From NCBI RefSeq assembly GCF_004014715.1, contig NZ_CP034835.1:3224001-3288000 (forward strand): DNA of 64,000 bases. The letters are read 5' to 3'. Source of the DNA: Pseudoalteromonas sp. R3 (lineage in GTDB: Bacteria; Pseudomonadota; Gammaproteobacteria; Enterobacterales; Alteromonadaceae). The notes under the pieces were generated by a model. It ran no database searches. It saw only the letters and a program-made list of their open reading frames with translations, and was not told where the DNA came from. The stretch's first letter is position 1; every line of letters starts with the position of its first letter. Of the stretch, positions 1 through 12,396 are shown in pieces. A program made the translations under genes and the position numbers.

Positions 1-561
1 CGACATACTTCTACCATTAATGCGCTGCATAAGGCTATGAAGCGATTGGGGATAACAGTAGAAAAAGTCTCTGGTCAGATTGCTACCCGAGGGCTTGAGA
101 TTGGTTCGTCTCCGCAGTCAGGCTATCGCCTGTTCAGCCCAGACAGTGAACTGGCGACTCTATGGCTGGCTTCCGATTTCAAGCAACACTATGCGGTTTC
201 TGAACAAGCGCTTCAGGAGCGCTTGCTTGCCGTCTCCGCACAACCCAACTTTATGCAGGTACGCCTTGCAGCAACAGGACCTGATGACTGGGTGAATTTA
301 TCGCAACAACAGAGACAAAGACTCGACACCACAATCAGCCGCTATGCACAAACCCAGCACCTGCCTTGGTTAAGTGCCTTATGCGACGGACTATCAGGCT
401 GCACCCTGCAAGCAATCAGACTTTCCGACAATGGGTTACTCGGACTGCAACTACAGTTGGCAGGCAAAACCGCAGCGGTTTACCTTGCTCAGCGCAACCG
501 GCTAATAACGCTTGAAGCACTCGAGCAAATGATGCAAGGAGGGCCAAATGTACTGGATTAA
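1..561 (+). CDS. unidentified protein of the PgsB-like operon, C-terminal part (5' end outside window)
   Basis: The reading frame is open from base 1, so this is the last 186 residues of a longer protein whose start lies left of the window. The visible part is soluble, rich in Gln and Leu, and has no membrane segment, signal or catalytic motif that I recognise. Its end overlaps the start of the next gene by 14 bases, so the two are very likely cotranslated. Position in a PgsB-like operon makes a role in polymer synthesis or export likely, but that is inference from context only. A PgsC- or PgsA-like gene might lie just upstream, outside view. Confidence 0.7.
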   Translation, partial: RHTSTINALHKAMKRLGITVEKVSGQIATRGLEIGSSPQSGYRLFSPDSELATLWLASDFKQHYAVSEQALQERLLAVSAQPNFMQVRLAATGPDDWVNLSQQQRQRLDTTISRYAQTQHLPWLSALCDGLSGCTLQAIRLSDNGLLGLQLQLAGKTAAVYLAQRNRLITLEALEQMMQGGPNVLD

Positions 562-2844
562 GCGAGTACTACAGGCGCTGCTGATAATCCTCGTGCTACT
601 GGCCGGATACCGTGTTGCACTGCATTTTTATGTCTGGCTGAACTCAGCTGAGCGTATTGCGGCGCGCAGTGAAGAAGAAACCCGCTCTGTGGTGCATTGG
701 CTAAGCCCGGATCGTCCGCTCATTTATACTTTTCCTACTTCACGGACCGTTGCTATTCGCGTGCTGTCAAACGCAATATTTGCCAGCCAAACCGTTTTCG
801 ATAAACCCATCAATTATGCAATCGAATACCGGCTGCTGGACAGTCAGGATAATGAACTGGAGAAACATGTTTATCATCATGCGTCAAAGCTTGCACTGGA
901 AGAAGGCCAGCAACAGGTTAAACAATTGATTGAGGACCGCCAGGCGCTGGCTGTCACATCTGGTCAGTCATTTTATGTTGACTGGCAACAACTGACTCGC
1001 GCCAGTAAAATTTCCTTACGGTTAATTCCGGAAGAGCCCAGTCTACGTGGCGTTGTGGTGCGTATCCATGGTAAGACCCCAACCAACGCGGATGATGTAA
1101 CCCGAACCTGGCTGAAGCTGCCCGAGCAATGGCGGGAGCGGATGACCAGTTATCACACATTGGGCAGTAGTGGTCTGCAGCCGTTGCAAATTACCAATGC
1201 GGTCTCTTACGACTGGCGAAAACTGGCACCACAAGGGATCCCAGGTATCGATTTTGACGCCGATATTCTCTATGAGTCTCTGCCCTATAATGTGATCACC
1301 TATGACTTTTCTGCCGAGCAGTTTGATTTGGATGGATATTACACCCGGCCTGGACTTGCCGCTTCTATACGCCTTACCAACACTGGGGATCTGAGCATAC
1401 AAACCCAAGGCGACACCAGAGATCTGCAACTGGTCTGGCACGACCTTACACAGCACCGGGCTCCAGTGACACTGAGCCTGATTGATACAGATGATCCGAC
1501 ACGATTCGAGCTACCGAACCTGGAACCTGGATTACTGGTGATCCGTTCTCGTTCTGAAATGATCACCACCTGGCGGGACGAATTGGACCAAGTCGTTGCT
1601 CCCCTTCACAGCTATTACTATCAGCTGGATGAGGCCAACCAGGCCGAGTTCACGGTCCAAGGCGGCAGCGATATCCAGCTCGATATGCGTGGCCCTGCTG
1701 GCAGCACAGTACAAGCAAAGGTGTATGACTCCCAACAGCGATTGCTGCGCTCTGAGGAACTCGTCCTGACGGGGGTGAGCAGTGGCTTTGACCGTTTAAT
1801 CACTCCGGAAACCCGACGAGAAGCCATTTCCGACAGCGAAAAAAGATTTCTGCGTCTGAGCCTTGAAGCATATAGAATCACGCTCAGCAGTACCGAACAA
1901 GTAGCTGTAAAATGCAGAGCCGTCATGGTGCAATGCATCATCAGAACTATGTCTGTGCCACGCTCTGTGACGCGCCACAAACCGGCTTCACTGAGGTCGG
2001 CGCCTGGTTTAGCCAAAGTGCCGATAACGAATTTGATTTTATTGAGCAGCAGAAGATCCTCAAAGTACGGCTATTCAGCGCACCACCCCCTTTAGAGGAA
2101 AAACAAACCGGCTATCTGTCTCAGGCCCTGTTTGTGCGCTTACCGGTATCAAATACTGCAATTGTCTACAGTCCGCCCAAATACTTTGCGCCACCGCAAC
2201 CAGCAGCCCCGTTTCAGTATGCGCCGTTAGAAAGTCTGGCGCAGCTGCAACGTGCTCAGCTCAGCCTACAACAAAGCGATCCCGCCTCTGCGCCGGTTCC
2301 CAGATTAATTACTCTCAGTGATAATGGGATCCGCTACACCGAACAGGACATCACGCAGCTGGGCAGCTTACCTGATTTATCAAATACGTCTTCGCAGTAT
2401 TTTATCAATCAGGGAACGCCTCGAGATTACTGGAAAGTACGTCTGTTCCAGCTACAACCCGGGCAGACCCTGATACAGGATTATCGTGCCAAAGACAAAC
2501 CGATGGCGATAGTCATAAAACCCTTTTTCAGGGGCAATCGTCCTGAGCATCCACTCGTGATGAGTACCCAACTGGATGGGCGTTTTAGTCGTGCCTTTAG
2601 CGATGAATACAGCATTTCGCGTAAGCGCTATGCTTTGGCTCCTGAGCAAGATTTACCCGCTTTTTTACTGCACCCGAAAAACCCGGAACTAACTGCATAC
2701 CCTTCAGTCACTCTGACTGTTGGCTCAGACATTGAACAGTTACATCAGTTAAGTCTGTCGGCGGAGCAAACCCTGTGGTTTGCTTTGCTGGAAGAATATG
2801 CGACACCTCCTCCTCAACCGCAATGGTGGCAACATGAATATTAA
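548..2844 (+). CDS. membrane-anchored periplasmic protein of the polymer operon (one-base frameshift)
   Basis: The start at 548 follows a strong GGAGG site. Residues about 5-27 form one hydrophobic helix after a short basic N-terminus, so the rest is probably periplasmic and anchored in the inner membrane. The body looks rich in beta strands, and I recognise no family. The reading frame breaks at the AAAA run at 1909-1912: frame 548-1911 continues sensibly only in the frame that opens at 1912. One more A would give a single protein of about 765 residues. The two pieces should be read as one gene, either mis-sequenced or recently damaged. The end overlaps the next gene by 11 bases. A role as inner-membrane or periplasmic partner of the synthase and the outer-membrane barrel is inferred from position. 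Confidence 0.65.
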
Positions 2845-3591
2845 AGCGCTTTTTTTCCTGTCATTACTGCTGCTAGCTGGTAAGGGGCACACCAATGAGG
2901 CACCCGAGCTGCAAAGCCCCAGCTGGCAAGTGCTGTACAATTGGTTTGCACAGCCGGTTGCCTTGCCCCCTGGCAATTGCGAAGTAGGCCTGGGCTGATA
3001 ACTTTGCATGCCAGCTCTAATCAGTTTGGTGGTGGAGATTTGTATTTCCACCCTAAGGGAAGCGCCTGTATGCTCTCTGTGCCTCATCAGTTTCATGATC
3101 AACTGACCGGCAAAATAGGCAAGGCCCTGTTCAATACTCGCTGCCAGGTCATGGTTATCAATACAGAGCACCGTAATGAGCCAAGTCCTGATCTGTACAG
3201 TATGGACTATTCACACCGTCCCAGTGGCTTGCATGCCGCCGCAGCGCAGGCTTTCGCTCGACGCTATCCTGCCAGTCATTTGTATCAAATACATGGCTTT
3301 AATCAGGACAAGCGCCGCACAGCACATGGCCGCCTGGCAGATTTCATTATTAGTCAGGGCAGACAAAATACCCCAGCTTTGGCACAATTAGGTCAATGTC
3401 TGTCAAAGGTAAGCGAGCATACCTATCAATATCCACATCAGGTATCTGAGCTGGGTGGTACACGCAATGTAATGCATCGCCTCGGCTTGCCTGCGGGGTT
3501 CTTTATTCATATTGAGATCAGTCGCCCAATGCGAGAGCGACTGGTATCAAACCCTCATACACTGGAACAGTTTGCTCTATGCCTTATTTGA
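2834..3591 (+). CDS. secreted hydrolase-like protein, possibly a polyglutamate hydrolase (frameshift)
   Basis: The start at 2834 (MNIKALFFLS) opens a clear signal peptide. The frame then shifts by one base somewhere between the CCCCC run at 2966-2970 and GGG at 2992-2994. Restoring one base gives about 252 residues. The body carries well-spaced conserved-looking motifs: VPHQFHD, NTEHRN, YQIHGF, ELGGTRN and HIEIS. Such His/Glu motifs suit a zinc-dependent amidohydrolase or carboxypeptidase-like fold. The order of an H-G-[FY] motif followed by a late E-I-S motif recalls phage poly-gamma-glutamate hydrolase (PghP), and the neighbouring PgsB-like gene makes that attractive. The likeness is from memory and weak, so the function is tentative. 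It overlaps both neighbours by about 11-13 bases. Confidence 0.55.
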
Positions 3592-6500
3592 TTGTTTTGC
3601 TTCTGACAAGCGTTCTGCTGCCTGCGCTGGCACAGCCCGCGGCACTGCATCGTGCTCCGGACTGGTTCGAGCCCGACACACTGCAGCTGCATCGTAATGC
3701 CGCAGACATCAACCTGGGTGCCAAACAATCCCGTTTTATCCTGCTTCCGGCTGGACGCTGGCTCAGCATGCAGAGCGAAACAGACGTCATTCAAATGTGG
3801 CAAGGACAATCTCCTCACGTCATGAAGCGCGTTACGCGGGCTGACCTCCACTGCGAACAAAAACAATGTCAGTTACCAGCCGCAGCTACTACGCGCCTGA
3901 TCCGCTTTTACAATCCAAATGAAAAGGTCCAGCAATTCTCAGCCTGGCAAGGGCTATTTCATCAACACCGGGATCCGTTTCGCATTCCTGTCAAGCTGGC
4001 GCTACCGGCAATGCAGCTCTATGAAGCGCAGACCCACACGACACATTACCGCTTAAACGACAGGCAGAGTATTCAATTGTTTTTTGCCGAGGCAACTAAG
4101 CTCAGATTAAACGCCCGGCGTATTCTGCCCGACCCGACTCAGCCAGGTATTGTCTCTGCCCGACTGAATGATGCTTTAATCAGTCAGATAGGCCTGAGCG
4201 ATACCCCCGCCGAGGAATTTACTCCTCAGTTGCGCAAATATCGTCTGGGCCATGACGTAAAACTCAATGATGACCAGGTTATCGGCCTGGCTAGTAGTGA
4301 CTACATCGCCGTGCCGGCTGGGGGTTATTTGCGGCTCGAGGCACAGGGCAATATCCTGCTAAACCTAGTGCGTATGGAGCGTGGTTTGTTTGATACCGAC
4401 GCCGCACAAACCTGGCCAGAAACCCTGTTTAACCCATACTGGACAGATAACTTGCAGTGGCACCTGGAGCAGCTCTACCAGCACCACACTATTTCGGCTT
4501 TACACTCGGCGGATCTGGCACGAAGCAGTGCACTAGGACGTCAGCGATTGTCTGAGTTACAAGATACGGTAGGCACAGTGCGTTTTTTGCAACCAAAACG
4601 CGCAGAACACCCATTTACCACTCACGTTAGCGAGCAAACGGTGACGCAGGCTTATCGCCTTGCAACCGACCGCCTTTATGCAACCCAGCAGCGTCAGTTA
4701 CTGCACTATCACGCCATCTCGGGTCCGGTCCAGTTTGAGCTGATTGATCAGCAACGCCTGTCCCCAACACTCAGGCTATATGCACGCACAACCAGCGCTA
4801 CCCAACTGATAGTGGAAATAGACAGTTATCGGCACACCATAGATCTCTTGCCATCTAAACATTTTGCAATGCTGGAGCTGCCTCTGCCACTGGACGCACA
4901 GCAACTCAGCGTCACTGTCAGCGATCCCATTAAAGTGGACCTGGCTTTACGTGTCAGAGAGTTACAATCTTTGCCAAACAATGCAGTGTTATATCAACGC
5001 CCGGGGCTGCTCAGAGATAAAAGCCCGGCAATTGCCTACCGCCTGGAGCAACAGTTACAAAGACTTGCCCATTCCTATCAGCAAGGTTTGTCTCGGTTTG
5101 AGCTGACTCAACCGCAACACGAGAGCACTAAAAACAGCCTCAGTACCAGCCATTGGCACTATCGCCTCGGCGAAGCAGAAATGATGGTAAAACAAGACCC
5201 TTTGCAGGCTTTACCTTTATTGAAGTCACTGATAGACAGCCCGCATCAGGAAGTCGTGATCAGAGCTTGGCAGCTGCGCCTTGCCGCTTTTTCTGAGCTG
5301 GAGAGCATAATACGGTTGAGCGTTACTTGGGCGCTCTGTTAAGCCACGCTTACCCTCAGTTACAACACTATGCTGCTCAGCAACTATTGGATCACTACCA
5401 GCGTACTCGCTCGATTCATAACATTCAGGGGTTGTGCAGTATGTGGCACACAAGGTTACCAGCCTGCGAAGAAGCACTGCGCACCAGTTTTGTCGAATTA
5501 CAACAAAACCTTTATGCTCTGTGGTTAGGCCATGACACGCGTAAAGACAATGATGCCTTGCGCCCTGTCCGTCAGCAACTTGGCTATACTGTGCCTGCCA
5601 GCCATCCACCAGCTGTTGACTATTCACTACATCATCATGGTGTCAGTACACTGCTCAGTGAAACAAGCAATACCTCGGCGTACCCAATCGTCAATCAAAG
5701 TATTACTGTCACCGCCCATCGCCCTATGCTGCTCAAAGTCAGTGCCAGGGCAAAGGCAGCAGAGACACAACAAGGTGAGATAGTCTGGCTGCGTGCACAT
5801 CGCTCTGCACAAAGTGACATTATGCCGATATTTAACGACGTGCCTGCGACCACCACGCTGCGTATTGACGAGCAAGATCAGCCACGCTTATCCATAGCCA
5901 GTACCGGCTATTTTTCGCTTCAACCAGCAGAGCAACTGACCTTTAGTAGCGACCAACTAATACTGCTACAGTTTGATGCTTTACCGCCTGCGCATGCTGT
6001 CACGTCAGGCCAGGATCTAAAGGGGACTTTATGGCAGGACGACTTTATGTCGCTGCTCTATCAAACACCGCTCGAAAGTGCACAGTCTGGTGCTTTGCAA
6101 CGCACCCTGTTACTCAATGCACTTTATCGTCTTGAGCAACACACTCTCAGTGAACATGAATATACCGCCCTGTCCGCAAGGCTGATGCAATCCCCGCCAA
6201 ACCCGGCTCTGGGCATTCTGTATAACCGTATCCAGAGCTTTGGTCACTGGCAAGCATTCGAAGCTTATCAAAACTATGCGGGTACCCAACTGGTCGATTT
6301 ATCTGCGCTGTCTACACGCAGTGTCGCAGAGCAGTTTAGCCGTCATACCAGTCGCGATGACGCGTTACCAGGACTGATCTTACGTCCTAACCATAGCCTT
6401 GCACTGGATCTGAGAGAATTACAGTCATTGCAAATCAGGCTGGTCTTACACTTCGCCAATGCGGAGTTATTGCAACAACATCAGCGACCGCAACTGAGTG

Positions 6501-7906
6501 TTGAGCGTGCCGATGGCAACGTGCACTGGCGTCTTGATAGCAACCGAAGTGAGCTCGGATTAACGCGTGCAGATTTAGCCAGCGGGAGACTGGTATTGCG
6601 TTGGCTCAACCCGTTTGCCGCACAGTTGCTGAGTGTTGAGGTAGAGGCCTATCAACAAGGCCGCTGGCAAACTATCGACTTGGGTGCTGAGCAACTCTTT
6701 TACTATGGCAATGAACGCAACCCGATCACCGCGAAACTGAGTAAAGACGCCATCCTGAAGCTGGAATATGTCGAGCAGGATACCCGTCGGGAGCAATCAG
6801 GCTTTTATCCAGCCGGACTACTGACCCTTGCACCGCAAACGTCGAGTCTGGCCAGACTCTACCGTTGGCAACTTGATCCCAATCGCCATAAACTGGCCGT
6901 AGCCCCGCCCGTACAACCACACAGAGTGCGCCAGCCCACACTGGTGTATACCCCAACAAAAACTCATTACCGTGAACCCATTATGCAGAGCGATGGCAAC
7001 CTCACCCATGTTGAAGGCGTCATGCAATACAATCGGGATGGCATCTATCAAAGTAGTGAGCCGTTGGGGTCTGAACACACGCTGGACCTGGGCATACGGT
7101 TGCGTAACCGACACAAGCAACACTGGTATCGGCTGGAGAGCTTCTTCCGCCTGAATAACACCAGTGAACCGTCATTCAGTATCAATGGCCAGTATGACTG
7201 GCTTGATGATGAAGATGACTGGTTCGCCAAAGCGTTGTGGAACAACCGCTGGCAAGAGTCGCCACAAAGCCGGGAAACACACCTGACCAGCCAGTGGGCC
7301 ATGACCATTGGAGAGATTTGGCGAGAGGATCAGCACTGGCGCCACCAATGGTGGTGGCAACCATTTTATTACTACACCAGTATTGAAAAAGACGAGTATC
7401 TGGCGGATGAAACCATTAGCAATGCCATGTTCAATTTTTACCGTCATAACCACAGCCATGGCTGGCGTGGCGGTTACCGTATCCGCCATCAGAGTCGCGT
7501 AGACAGTCAGCTCAGCGCCGAAATTACCACGACTTCCAATGAAGACTGGACCTCACTCGATGTAGCTTCACTAAGTGGTGTCTGGCAACAATATTATCGG
7601 GGTCATATTTTTTCTGTCGGCCTGAGCAGTGGCTATGTGTTTGCCGATGATCACCGCCCCAATGCGACCTGGCAGTATCTGACTACACTGGGCTGGCAAA
7701 CGCTGTTCGACTTTAGCGAAAACACTGGCGGCTGGATCAGTCTGAACTGGACACAGGATTGGTTCCGAAATAACCATAGCATTCGTTTTGAGGTCACACT
7801 GGGCAATTTGCAGCGCAGCGGCTTTGACCCGTTTGCGCATGATGAGATTATCTTTGAATCGCTGCAATTGACGCATTTTTTAGAGCAGGATTTGTATGGC
7901 AGATAA
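3579..7906 (+). CDS. giant outer-membrane beta-barrel protein, candidate polymer export channel (frameshift)
   Basis: The protein begins with a signal peptide (MPYLIVLLLTS, cleavage near ALA-Q). It has a long beta-rich N-terminal part, a helical-repeat stretch around residues 500-640, another beta-rich part, and from about residue 1160 an alternating aromatic/polar pattern typical of outer-membrane barrel strands, ending near Asp-Leu-Tyr-Gly-Arg. The frame breaks once near 5304-5308: one extra base gives Glu-Ser-His-Asn-Thr-Val in place of the early stop at 5342, and a protein of about 1442 residues. The layout (periplasmic helical repeats plus C-terminal barrel) resembles exopolysaccharide porins such as PgaA or AlgK/AlgE in design, not in recognisable sequence. 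An outer-membrane exit route for the operon's product is inferred. It overlaps both neighbours by about 11-13 bases. Confidence 0.6.
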
Positions 7907-10900
7907 CCAATTAAAAACCCAGCTTCAGGCAATCTTATTTGCCGATACAGAACAGTTCTGGTTGAATCTGCACCGTCATAAGTACCAGCAGCTGATTGAG
8001 GAGCTAGCCGGTTGGGAGCTATTACAAGATCAGCCAAAAGACGAGCAGCTAAACTATTGGCAGCTGCTGCAAAGCATTGCGTTTTTGCGCCATAAAATTG
8101 AGCGGCTTCATGAGCAGCTGGAAGGGCATGATGCAGATTATCAGTCGTTTGTAGAACGGCTCAGCAAAGCCGAGCTGGCTACCGAGAAACAGCTACATAT
8201 CCTCAAGTATGCAGAAACGTTGGGGGCTTCTGGCACCCAGCTGCAACAGGACAAGCAAGCGTTTACTCGCTGGTTTGATGAAGGTGCGGTCATTGGCCGC
8301 TATCAAACACTGGTTGCCGATCTGGAGCAAGATCTGCGCTTTTTTATTGCCAAACTCGGTGCCCTAACCAACCGCTATCTGCGTATGTCAGATAATGAGC
8401 TGGAACAGGCCTGGAAAAAGTTGGATTTACAGCCTTTTTTCCTGCGCTTAATGGCCACCAGTAACAACGCCCACGTCCGTCATGGCATGATCCGCGCTCT
8501 GGTCAATCAGGTTTCCGTGATCAATGAATTTAAAGCCGATCCGGACTTAGACAGCGAACTGGTTGCCGAACTCATAGAGCTACTGGATGCAGAAAATACC
8601 CCTTATCAGGCCATTATCGATATTCTTGAAATTCTGATCCACCAGCGCCCGACCTTTGTACGCAGTTATATGTGGGCCTATGTAGAGACAACGCTTGGTG
8701 ATAATACCTCTTTGCATAAGCATAATGATCAGCTGTTCATTGTGGCTGCAATGCCTCGAATTCTGGCCAATAAGTATCCACTGGCAGAACGGGATATTCC
8801 ACTACTGCGTGAACTGACACAACACCCGTTTGCGCGTGTACGCCAGGTGTGTATTGAGCAATTGCGCAACCTGCCTGACAAGTTGGCTAGAGAATTACTG
8901 GAACAACGCTTCGAAAAGGAAGTAGTCGACTCCGTACGTTTCACCCTGGTTAAGCAGCTTACCGCTGCTCGTTTTGCTGCTGACGGGTATGCGTTTGAAT
9001 TATGGCGCTCCCATCTTCTTGGCGAAGAATGTCTGGAAGTTAAGCGTATGTTGTTGGAGCAAAGCCCCAGACTCATGCTAAATGAGGCCGTTGAAGTAAC
9101 ACTGGACGATACCTCAAGCAATCAAGACACAGTTTTAATGCAACGTTATCTGGGTGTATTAAATCAGGCGCTGGAGCGTGACCCCAACCTGGCAGTCAGA
9201 CGCTATATTGCACGTACCAGGGAGCAGCTAATCAGCTTCACGCATCAAAGTCTGCACGCACAACTTGCCCAGGCACTGGCTGAGCAAGAAACTGTATACC
9301 TGCCCGGCGATATCGATCAGGATACACTGGGACGAGCGCTCAGCATGCTGGCTCAGCACGAGCAAAGCTTTAACGCCTATCGTGAAAAGCAAGGCTGGCG
9401 GATCCAGATAGATTACAAACGCCGCCGGCGCTTCTGGCGAGTCTGGCATGAGTTTTTTACACCCAGTACAGATAAACGTCAGAGCTTTAGCCATACCCGG
9501 GCCAAAATCCCCTCTGCACAACTTCATGTGCCCAGTTGTACCACAGCAGAGATCAGTGCCACAAATGTCCCGGGTGAAGCGCTTTACCACCTCAAAGAAG
9601 CCAGCGCACGGCCACATTTACCCCTGCCTGACTATTTATTGTCGGTACTCAGTCAGGATCAACTCAAGACCAGTGGTAAAAACTACACTCCCGATGGTAT
9701 TTTGGTGGTGACACCGCCAAAGCGCCTGTGGCAGCGGGTTCGGGCTTACTGGCACTTGTCAGTCAACTACGCTGAAATCGATGGCCTGCGCAAGGGCAAT
9801 GCGCTGGAGCAGCAAAATTATATTGCACAACTGCGCAAACTGGGCTTTGGTCTGGAGTTTAAACCTTATGGCAGCGAACTTGGCTGCACCTTTTCGGTTG
9901 AGCCGGGTATTGCAAAATTGTTTGCTCGGGCAGGCGTACCTGGGGTACTGGTTAATCTGGGCTACAGTTTTAAAGAATACCTGTATTCAATTTATCAAAA
10001 CAGCATAGGTCAGCTGGTATTTTTTGTGTCGACCTTTATCGCTTATTTCTGGTTGCGTCATATTCGGCTAAATCGCAAAATTCGCAGCAACCGAGCCAAG
10101 ATCCCCGTCACAATTGGGGCTGGGGCACTCGAGGAAAGTCGGGTACCGAGCGACTCAAAGCGGCATTGTTCAGTAGCCTGGCACTGCGCGTGGTCACTAA
10201 AACAACCGGGTGTGAGGCCATGATGATTTTCGCTCGCAGCTCAGGGGAGCAGTATGAATTGCCGCTGTTCAGACCCTTCGATAAAGCCAGTATCTGGGAG
10301 CAAAGTGATGTACTGGATTTTGCCCGCTCGGTGCGCGCAGATGTCTTTTTATGGGAATGCATGGGCCTGACACCCAGATATGTGCGGATCCTGCGTCGCT
10401 GGATGCGCGATAACTTCACCACCATCACCAACACTTACCCGGATCATGAGGATATCCTTGGCCCGAGCGGTGTTGATGTTGCACGGGAAATGGCCGCCTT
10501 TATTGGAAGCAACACCCAGATTTTTACCGCCGAACAAACCATGGCCCCGATTCTGAATCGGGCAGCGGACCACAAGCAATCCACCCTGATCCAATTGCAC
10601 TGGGGTGATGGCTTTCAAATCACGCCCGACATCCGTGCCCTGTACCCATATGAAGAGCACCCGGACAACATTGCTTTGGTATGTAAAATGGCCCAGTACA
10701 TCGGCATTGACAAAGATTACGTTTATAAAGAGACCGCCGAGCGTATTGTACCGGATGTTGGCGTATTACAGCATTTTACCGCTGCACCGGTCGATCACCT
10801 GACTCAATCTTTCGTCAATAGTATGTCAGCCAATGAGCGTCTGGCAACTCTGGAGAACTGGCGCCGTCTTGGCTTATTTGATCTGAACGACAAGCCTGAG

Positions 10901-12004
10901 ACACAAACCATTGCGCTGCTGAACAACCGTAATGACCGGGTTGCACGGTCAAAAGTATTTGCACAGATCCTGGTGGAGGACCTCAGTTTCGACCATATTG
11001 TGGTGATCGGGAGTAATGTCGATGGCTTCGAGGCATATCTGGATCAGGCACTGGATACCCGGGTAAATCGACTGATTGACAATAATGACAAGCAAGATCT
11101 GGTACGCCTGCTGGCACAATGGAAATGTGGAGAAAGCCCGGAGCACTTTATTCAACAGTTAAACAGCCTGTTTGAAACTCCCATACTGGATACTGCTCAC
11201 TTGTTTGATGACAACCTGCTGGCGACGGCACTCACTGAACATATTGATGATAAAGCCCAGCAAGGCATTGTCCGGCTGCGGGTTCAGAATTGGCAATTGG
11301 CACACTCCCTCAGAACATTGGAAGACCTGGCAGCAAACCGCAAGCAACTGAACCGAGTTCTGAGTAGTATCTTGCACAGCAAATTACTCTTACTAGACAA
11401 TCCGCATATTACCGCGGATGAGCTCACCAATCGGATCGCTCGTCTGGGGCTGGCCGGACAACATCAGTTAATTGTGGGCATGCAAAACATCAAGGGGCCG
11501 GGATTAAACTATGTTTATGCCTGGCAGCACTGGCATGCTTTGCATGCCAGCTGTGAGCGCCTACTGGAACCACAGATCAGTCATGCTCAGTTTCGTCGTG
11601 ACCTTAATAAGTTAACACAACTTGATAAGGTCAATCGTATCGAGCGCGACTATTTTTCGCAGATGCTACAAACCTTCAGCAAACTCCCTCAAGCACAAAG
11701 CGAATTTGCCCAGGCCGAACTCAGCCATCTGGCAGAGCGACTTACCCAACAAAGCGCCAGTGATGGACAAGCTGCCGGACCTGAGAGCCTCTCAGGTGTT
11801 ACACGCTTTGTGCTGCAAGTGGTTGAGTCGTTTCTCGACGCCGGCGCTGCGGTCAAAAGAAAGAAAACCGCTCAACAGGTTTATCAGGATATTGCCACAC
11901 AACGGATCACGCCGGAGCGCGCCATCACGGTTCTGGCAGCACTAAACCGGGGCCAAAAACCGGGCTGGCTAACGGAGCGCTGGCTTAATCGCGGCAAGGA
12001 TTAA
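7896..12004 (+). CDS. PgsB/CapB-like poly-gamma-glutamate synthase with a very long N-terminal extension (frameshift)
   Basis: The C-terminal half matches the PgsB/CapB family (Mur-ligase-like ATP-dependent amide ligases) motif by motif: a GTRGKSG P-loop near residue 745, VVTKTTG, ECMGLTP near 820, NTYPDHEDILGP, HPDNIAL, FVNSMSANE and NNRNDRVARS. Bacillus PgsB has equivalents of each in the same order. Residues about 700-722 form a membrane helix just before the P-loop, as in PgsB. Unusually, about 700 helical residues precede this helix, whereas ordinary PgsB is about 390 residues long. A further helical tail of about 300 residues follows the ligase core. The frame breaks at GGGG, 10116-10119; one more G gives Ile-Gly-Gly-Trp-Gly-Thr-Arg-Gly-Lys, restoring the P-loop and 1369 residues. 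The likely activity is polymerising glutamate or another amino acid at the inner membrane. Confidence 0.75.
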
Positions 12005-12396
12005 CAGCGCTCATGCATCTGTTTAGCAGCACCAGGCCTGTGTAGGCATGCTCCTTGCTCTGATCATCTGTGAATGACTTAAAAACGGTGTCATTTCGCA
12101 GTGTTCAATTTTATTAAGCGAAATGGCCGGGACAGGCGTCGCAAAATGCAAAACAGTGCAAAATGCGAACTGTGACTGTCCAGATGACATGTAAAAGTAT
12201 TAGGTACAGAGGCAATGATAGTTAATCCTTTGGTACCAATTTTATATTGTAATACTGAGGCATAAATCGGAACTAACAGTCATTTTTTGATTTCTAATTG
12301 ACCAAACCGCACAAAAGTAAGAAAATGGGATTAGTTAAAATTGATTAGGGATAACATTTTATTTACACAAATAGAATTTAGCCCTGGAGTATGTCT
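12005..12396. other. intergenic region after the polymer operon
   Basis: About 390 bases without a credible gene. I see no clear hairpin terminator for the upstream operon. There is a short near-repeat (AAAATGCAAAACAGTGCAAAATGCG around 12143, abbreviated here to its AAAATGC units). The AT-rich last 120 bases probably hold the promoter of the next gene. Confidence 0.4.

Noticed and set aside
1909..1914. Programmed -1 frameshifting at the A run
   Set aside because: The heptamer TGTAAAA is not a standard slippery site and there is no obvious downstream structure; five other genes show the same one-base loss, so error is simpler.
1621..2016. Minus-strand ORFs opposite the polymer operon
   Set aside because: They lie wholly inside better-supported plus-strand genes and have no start signals or recognisable motifs.
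12120..12180. The AAAATGC near-repeats as a functional repeat array
   Set aside because: Only two or three imperfect short copies; no regular spacing as in CRISPR or iteron arrays.
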